DNA from: Paludibacteraceae bacterium
Lineage (GTDB): Bacteria; Bacteroidota; Bacteroidia; Bacteroidales; Paludibacteraceae
Assembly (NCBI GenBank): GCA_017965125.1
Contig: JAGCQO010000011.1
Coordinates: forward strand, 1 to 9,953
Direction of reading: 5' to 3'
Length of the DNA stretch: 9,953 nt
The translations under genes and the position numbers were made by a program. A model generated the notes under the pieces. The model had not been told where the DNA came from and searched no databases. It saw only the letters and a program-made list of their open reading frames with translations. Shown here piece after piece: positions 6,362 through 9,953 of this stretch (within the stretch, counting starts at the first letter, position 1; each line of letters opens with the position of its first letter).

Positions 6362-7447
6362 TTATCTGAATCTGTACTGATAATCAGGGTTTATCTTCAT
6401 TATCTCCCTGCTCTCAGGGTAATTCTCGATGAACCATGTCAGGAACGCTGCATAGTCAATCTTGTCGGCAAGGAGCTTTTGGCGTTTGGCCTCCCACACT
6501 TCTTTTAGATTAGGCATAGAAAGCAACTCCTCTATTTTCTTGAACATCTTGTCTGAGTCGGTCGGCAAGAATCCGTATGTCAGGCCATAGTCGTTTTCTA
6601 TCTCATTCAGTGTGTGGAGTTTGCCGACAAACGTATTGCATCTTATGGCCGGTGTACCGAGAATAGCCGCCTCCGACGTCATCGACTGGCTGTCGCCGAC
6701 GAACATTGTCGCATAGTACATCAGCGAATGAACCTTTTCTGGCGACAGCTTTATCTGATACTGTTTGAATTCCTCGTCTATGTTCTTCTCGGTCGTTATG
6801 AAAACTTTGCCTTGCTTGCTGAGCATATCCACAAGTTTGCGCTTATTCTCGATTGTAAGCCCCACAACACCCACGTCGTGATGCGCCTTGAAGGCATTAA
6901 ATCTCATGACAAAGAACTTCTCGCCTTCAGACACCCCAGCCTCTTTGAGCACAGACGGGTCCGGCTTGAAATAATTCGGATGAAGATGCGCCAAAGCGTG
7001 ATAAGACGAGTAGAACACCGTCTTGGGAGATTTGCGGCTTGTGCCAACTGGAGTCATTATCGAGTCGGCAAACGTATGAGCATACTTCACAAACAAAGGC
7101 TCAACCTCGTCGTCGTCGTCATCGATTATTATGCTCTTCATTTTCGAGATCTTGCTCACATGGGCGATAGTCACAGAAGTGCCGACACCCACGTCGATAT
7201 GCTTTTTCATGGCTAACTTCCACAACTTGAAGTCATACATAAGCTGCATCACTCCCTTCTTGCCTATCGAGTCGCTCTTATGACCAATATACACGTACGG
7301 GATGCCGTATATCTGCAGAAGCTTTATCGCCGCAGGAAGTTCCTTCACCGTGACAGTGACATTGTTACCATGCTCCACCAGCTGTTTGTAAACATTCTTG
7401 AGCAAATGCACATGCGCCGGATGACAAATGTCAATCAGTATGTTCAT
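6362..7447 (-). CDS. DUF354-family GT-B-like protein, probable glycosyltransferase
   Basis: A 361-aa protein of the DUF354 family, which shares the two-domain GT-B-like fold of glycosyltransferases and UDP-GlcNAc 2-epimerases; its biochemical role is not settled. Evidence is the N-terminal MNILIDICHPAHVHLLKN block, KSIIIDDDDDEVEP with five consecutive Asp at about 109-113, FADSIMTP (about 126-133), and GDSQSMTSEAAILGTPAIRC (about 251-270), which parallels the TDSGGVQEEA donor-binding loop of the epimerases. There are no membrane segments or signal peptide. ATG 7447 gives the usual family start; a TTG three codons upstream is disfavoured. It lies between the FemAB-like gene (78-nt gap) and the WbpI-like gene (12 nt), consistent with work on the same sugar or repeat unit. 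It could be a transferase or an enzyme acting on a nucleotide sugar. Confidence 0.85.
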   Translation of the reverse strand: MNILIDICHPAHVHLLKNVYKQLVEHGNNVTVTVKELPAAIKLLQIYGIPYVYIGHKSDSIGKKGVMQLMYDFKLWKLAMKKHIDVGVGTSVTIAHVSKISKMKSIIIDDDDDEVEPLFVKYAHTFADSIMTPVGTSRKSPKTVFYSSYHALAHLHPNYFKPDPSVLKEAGVSEGEKFFVMRFNAFKAHHDVGVVGLTIENKRKLVDMLSKQGKVFITTEKNIDEEFKQYQIKLSPEKVHSLMYYATMFVGDSQSMTSEAAILGTPAIRCNTFVGKLHTLNEIENDYGLTYGFLPTDSDKMFKKIEELLSMPNLKEVWEAKRQKLLADKIDYAAFLTWFIENYPESREIMKINPDYQYRFR

Positions 7448-7525
7448 TTCTTTCAATTTTTCTTATAACTCGAGCCAAACGTAAAACACCAGATGACAAT
7501 AGGTGTTTCTTAAATTCATCTTGCG
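7448..7525 (-). other. 78-nt gap with hairpin and -7-like element
   Basis: On the minus strand AAACACC (7508-7502) and GGTGTTT (7490-7484) form a 7-bp stem with an 11-nt loop, followed by TTTTACGTTTGG. Within that, TACGTTTG (7483-7476) fits the TAnnTTTG -7 consensus, but no TTG lies 19-21 nt upstream (the nearest is at 13 nt). The stretch may be a weak terminator, a weak internal promoter for the DUF354 gene, or neither. Confidence 0.25.
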
Positions 7526-8533
7526 TTATCTTGATTTTAAGAATGACACGGCACACTTTCCTATGAAATACAGAATTTTCTTGTTCACACACAAGAATCT
7601 GCCGTGCTCAACCAATTTTCCTCCAAATTTAGCTTTAAATTCTCTCACTCCATAACCTTCATCCGGTTTTCCTGCGCCCATCATGTCAAAACAATCATAT
7701 CCATGCTCAGCCGCATACATTATGCCGGCATACGTGGCAAGATTCGAAGGATATAGAGATTTGCACTCACGGTCTTCGCCACAGGCAAACCATTCATACA
7801 TCACCTTGTTATTAAAATCAACGCAGACTGTTCCACCTATCACCTTGCCTTCGTATTTCAACATTATGAACTTGCAGAAATCGCTCTCATAAAGCCGTCT
7901 GAAGAAAGGAAATGGAAACAAAGGCGTCTTCACGCGAGTCTTATAAAGGTTCTTCAATATGGCATAGTAGGCCTTCAAATCCTCATAATCCGGGTCGGAA
8001 ACTATGACCGCGCCCTTCCTCAAAGCCGCTTTCGCATCACGTTTTCGGCTTTTCCCCATATTCGCGTTGACCACATCCTCGCTCGAAGTATCGATCTTGA
8101 AATTCAAATGCTCCTGATACTTAAAGCCACAGTTTTCAAACACCGCCTTGTGAATGCTATAATCACTGAAATTTCTCGTTTCTATGTATATAGCCTTGTG
8201 CCTCAGCAGCTTTTTCGTCTTGTTCAGCAATGCGCAAAGAGCCTGGTCGCTTATGTCATCGGCTATCATCGGTCCGCCTATAATTATGGCTCTCCTTGTC
8301 AGTTTGTTTTTTAAAAACAAACATTCTTTTGTCACATACCCTACGACAACACCCTTCAACACTCCGTCCTCATCCACGCTAACGACAAAAGGATTGAAGA
8401 TTCTTGGCAACGACTCATAGAAATCATAACACTCCTCGGTCTGGAAAAAACTCGCCGTACTTGAGTTCTCCAACGCCTTCCATTGACTCTTGTCAATGTC
8501 TTCCTTTATCGTATTTACGGTTATTTCACCCAT
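7526..8533 (-). CDS. FemAB/GNAT-fold acyl- or aminoacyltransferase
   Basis: A 335-aa protein with the double GNAT-like architecture of FemA/FemB/FemX enzymes, which attach amino acids from aminoacyl-tRNA to peptidoglycan precursors; relatives in polysaccharide loci are usually labelled GNAT acetyltransferases. Evidence is an N-terminal half with SFFQTEECYDFYESLP (about 28-43), a positively charged MGKSRKRDAKAALRKGA stretch (about 159-175), and a C-terminal core FIMLKYEGKVIGGTVCVDF (about 222-240), then YEWFACG, SLYPSNLATY and FDMMGAGKPDEGYGVREFKA (about 282-301), a typical Fem-like ending block. The start is ATG 8533, 4 nt after the upstream epimerase stop; a TTG at 8545 would overlap that gene. 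It likely acylates or aminoacylates an amino sugar of the repeat unit, but acetyl-CoA and aminoacyl-tRNA cannot be told apart from sequence. Confidence 0.82.
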   Translation of the reverse strand: MGEITVNTIKEDIDKSQWKALENSSTASFFQTEECYDFYESLPRIFNPFVVSVDEDGVLKGVVVGYVTKECLFLKNKLTRRAIIIGGPMIADDISDQALCALLNKTKKLLRHKAIYIETRNFSDYSIHKAVFENCGFKYQEHLNFKIDTSSEDVVNANMGKSRKRDAKAALRKGAVIVSDPDYEDLKAYYAILKNLYKTRVKTPLFPFPFFRRLYESDFCKFIMLKYEGKVIGGTVCVDFNNKVMYEWFACGEDRECKSLYPSNLATYAGIMYAAEHGYDCFDMMGAGKPDEGYGVREFKAKFGGKLVEHGRFLCVNKKILYFIGKCAVSFLKSR

Positions 8534-8537
8534 AAAA

Positions 8538-9629
8538 TTATTCAACCAGATTTTTAATTATATCAACAATCCTCTCGGCTGCATGTCCGTCCCATTTTTC
8601 AGGAATGCCGCCCTTTTTCCACTCGCCGCTCATCAGTCGCTTCATCGCTGGAGCTATGTTTTGAGGGTCTGTGCCTATCAGTTCGTTGGTGCCGACACTG
8701 CAGGTCTCAGGCCTTTCTGTGTTGTCTCTCAGGGTCATGCAAGGTATTCCCATGACGGTCGTTTCCTCGGTCACTCCTCCGCTGTCAGTGACGACGGCCT
8801 TGCTGTTCCTCACCAAGTAATTGAACTCCAAATATCCCAGCGGCTCAACAAGATGAAGGTTCGAGAACGACAGTCCGTTTGCGGTCATCATCTTCGCTGT
8901 TCGAGGGTGTATCGGGAAAACGATAGGCAGTCCGTTTGCGTTCTCGCATATTTCCCTCAGCATAAGGTCAAAATGAGCGATATTGTCCACATTGTTAGGA
9001 CGATGCATCGTCAACACCAGGTATTCACCCTGCTTCAGGTTCATTCTGTCGTAGAAGTCTGGCTTTCTCAGCCTGTCGTAATTCGCCATCAGTGTGTCAA
9101 TCATCACATTGCCAACAAAATACACTACTGACGGATTCACATTTCTGTTTTCCAAAAGGAGTTTTGCATCCTCGGTCGTCGTGAAAAAATAATCGGCGAG
9201 GCTGTCCGTCACCATTCGATTCACCTCCTCGGGCATCGTCATGTCATAACTCCTTATGCCGGCCTCCACATGAGCCACATCCACATGTATCTTCTTTGCT
9301 GCTATGGTGCATGCCATCGTCGATGTGACGTCGCCAACGACAACCACCAAGTCCGTCTTGTTCTCCATCAGGTCCTGCTCGAAGGCCTCCATTATCTTCG
9401 CAGTTTGCTCAGCCTGACTTCCGCCTCCGCATCCGAGGTTCACATCGGGTTTCGGTATGTTCAGTTCCTCAAAAAAAGTGTCGCTCATCACCTTGTCGTA
9501 ATGCTGCCCTGTGTGCACAAGCCTGTAGTCCATGCTTCCGTCTTTTATTATAGCATGAACTATCGGAGCTATCTTCATGAAGTTTGGTCTCGCTCCAGCC
9601 ACAAGTGTAATTCGCTTTCTGCCGCTCAT
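8538..9629 (-). CDS. wecB: Non-hydrolysing UDP-N-acetylglucosamine 2-epimerase, WecB-like
   Basis: A 363-aa cytoplasmic enzyme predicted to interconvert UDP-GlcNAc and UDP-ManNAc. Motifs are AGARPNFMKIAP (11-22), HTGQHYDKVMS (39-49), VVGDVTST with Asp100, HVEAGIRSYDMTMPEEVNR with Glu122 and Glu134, TMHRPNN with His209, HPRT (241-244), TDSGGVTEE (281-289) and RDNTERPE (301-308). The TERPE form is that of classical WecB/MnaA enzymes and differs from TEWIE in the second epimerase of this locus. Length is near the family norm. The start is ATG 9629; the upstream GT4 gene's stop and a Shine-Dalgarno overlap as TAAGGA, leaving a 6-nt gap, and the FemAB-like gene follows after 4 nt, so these three genes are tightly linked in one operon. 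The symbol is by similarity only. Confidence 0.92.
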   Translation of the reverse strand: MSGRKRITLVAGARPNFMKIAPIVHAIIKDGSMDYRLVHTGQHYDKVMSDTFFEELNIPKPDVNLGCGGGSQAEQTAKIMEAFEQDLMENKTDLVVVVGDVTSTMACTIAAKKIHVDVAHVEAGIRSYDMTMPEEVNRMVTDSLADYFFTTTEDAKLLLENRNVNPSVVYFVGNVMIDTLMANYDRLRKPDFYDRMNLKQGEYLVLTMHRPNNVDNIAHFDLMLREICENANGLPIVFPIHPRTAKMMTANGLSFSNLHLVEPLGYLEFNYLVRNSKAVVTDSGGVTEETTVMGIPCMTLRDNTERPETCSVGTNELIGTDPQNIAPAMKRLMSGEWKKGGIPEKWDGHAAERIVDIIKNLVE

Positions 9630-9635
9630 AATTCC

Positions 9636-9953
9636 TTATTTTCCAATTACCGTCTTGTATATGTTCATTATTTCGCCCGCAACACTCTCGTTGTCAAGCC
9701 CTTCCGCTTTAATTCTTTCCTCGCCGTCAACTACTCTTTCTCCTTTGCTTATCACACCCCTCACTGCCTCTGCTATAAGTCGCGGCTCTCTCTCTGCGAT
9801 GCAACAATTCTCCAGTCCGCTTATTCGCTCCTTCACGTCGCCCACATCAACCGACACTATCGGACATCCTGTGGCTATGGCTTCCTTCACTATTTGCGGC
9901 GAGCCTTCGGATTTCGACGTCATAAGCATGCAATCTACAGCATTAAGCAGCAC
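9636..9953 (-). CDS. Glycosyltransferase family 4 protein, C-terminal fragment
   Basis: The last 105 codons of a retaining GT-B glycosyltransferase of family GT4; the 5' part lies beyond the window edge. The donor-binding motif is clear: the block DCMLMTSKSEGSPQIVKEA carries the E-x7-E pair (EGSPQIVKE, fragment residues 16-24), then ATGCPIVSVDVGDVKERI. The enzyme would add a sugar to a lipid-linked repeat unit at the cytoplasmic membrane face; donor and linkage cannot be told from this part. It is the first visible gene of the minus-strand operon and ends 6 nt before the wecB-like start. There is no sign of frameshift in the visible portion. Confidence 0.9.
   Translation of the reverse strand: MLLNAVDCMLMTSKSEGSPQIVKEAIATGCPIVSVDVGDVKERISGLENCCIAEREPRLIAEAVRGVISKGERVVDGEERIKAEGLDNESVAGEIMNIYKTVIGK

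Noticed and set aside
8534..8545. TTG at 8545 as the start of the FemAB-like gene, giving an overlap with the upstream epimerase
   Set aside because: ATG at 8533 lies 4 nt after the epimerase stop, and the added residues look unlike a conserved start.

Overview
This window looks like part of a surface-polysaccharide (capsule or O-antigen type) biosynthesis locus from a member of the Bacteroidota, most likely Bacteroidales. The evidence is a Bacteroidales-style promoter (TTG, 20 nt, TATCTTTG) ahead of the wzi-like gene, mostly weak Shine-Dalgarno signals, and protein types that I associate with this group: a long Wzi-like barrel, an unusual sugar-phosphate transferase, a DUF354 protein and a divergent deacetylase. 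Genus assignment is not possible from sequence alone; a gut or rumen Bacteroides/Prevotella-like source is a guess.

All nine genes lie on the minus strand, so transcription runs from high to low coordinates. The order is: the 3' end of a GT4 glycosyltransferase (9636-9953); a WecB-type non-hydrolysing UDP-GlcNAc 2-epimerase (8538-9629); a FemAB/GNAT-fold transferase (7526-8533); a DUF354 GT-B-like protein (6362-7447); a second 2-epimerase, of WbpI type (5201-6349); a strong terminator-like hairpin (5150-5196); a NodB-like deacetylase homologue (4295-5080); a polyprenyl-phosphate sugar-phosphate transferase (2763-4298), joined to the deacetylase by an ATGA overlap; a 269-nt gap with a good promoter and a structured leader (2494-2762); a Wzi-like outer-membrane protein (736-2493); and the 5' two thirds of a WbpE-type aminotransferase (1-723). 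No gene-free stretch exceeds 300 bases. Long plus-strand open frames are antisense shadows of these genes.

Functionally, the epimerases and the aminotransferase would supply nucleotide sugars. The WbpE-like plus WbpI-like pair suggests a 2,3-diamino sugar acid of the UDP-ManNAc(3NAc)A type, although the WbpA, WbpB and WbpD steps are not in the window. The membrane transferase would load the first sugar onto undecaprenyl phosphate. The GT4 protein and perhaps DUF354 would extend the unit, the FemAB-like and deacetylase-like proteins could decorate or trim it, and the Wzi-like barrel would hold the polymer at the outer membrane.

The points most worth following up are the sugar-phosphate transferase, which has a conserved Asp-Glu catalytic core but no recognisable reentrant membrane helix and carries a degenerate methyltransferase-like segment; the hairpin-rich leader of wzi, with an internal terminator-like stem, a possible 25-residue leader ORF and a Shine-Dalgarno site inside a hairpin loop; and the deacetylase homologue with an altered metal-binding motif. 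I saw no mobile element, CRISPR array, tRNA or rRNA.
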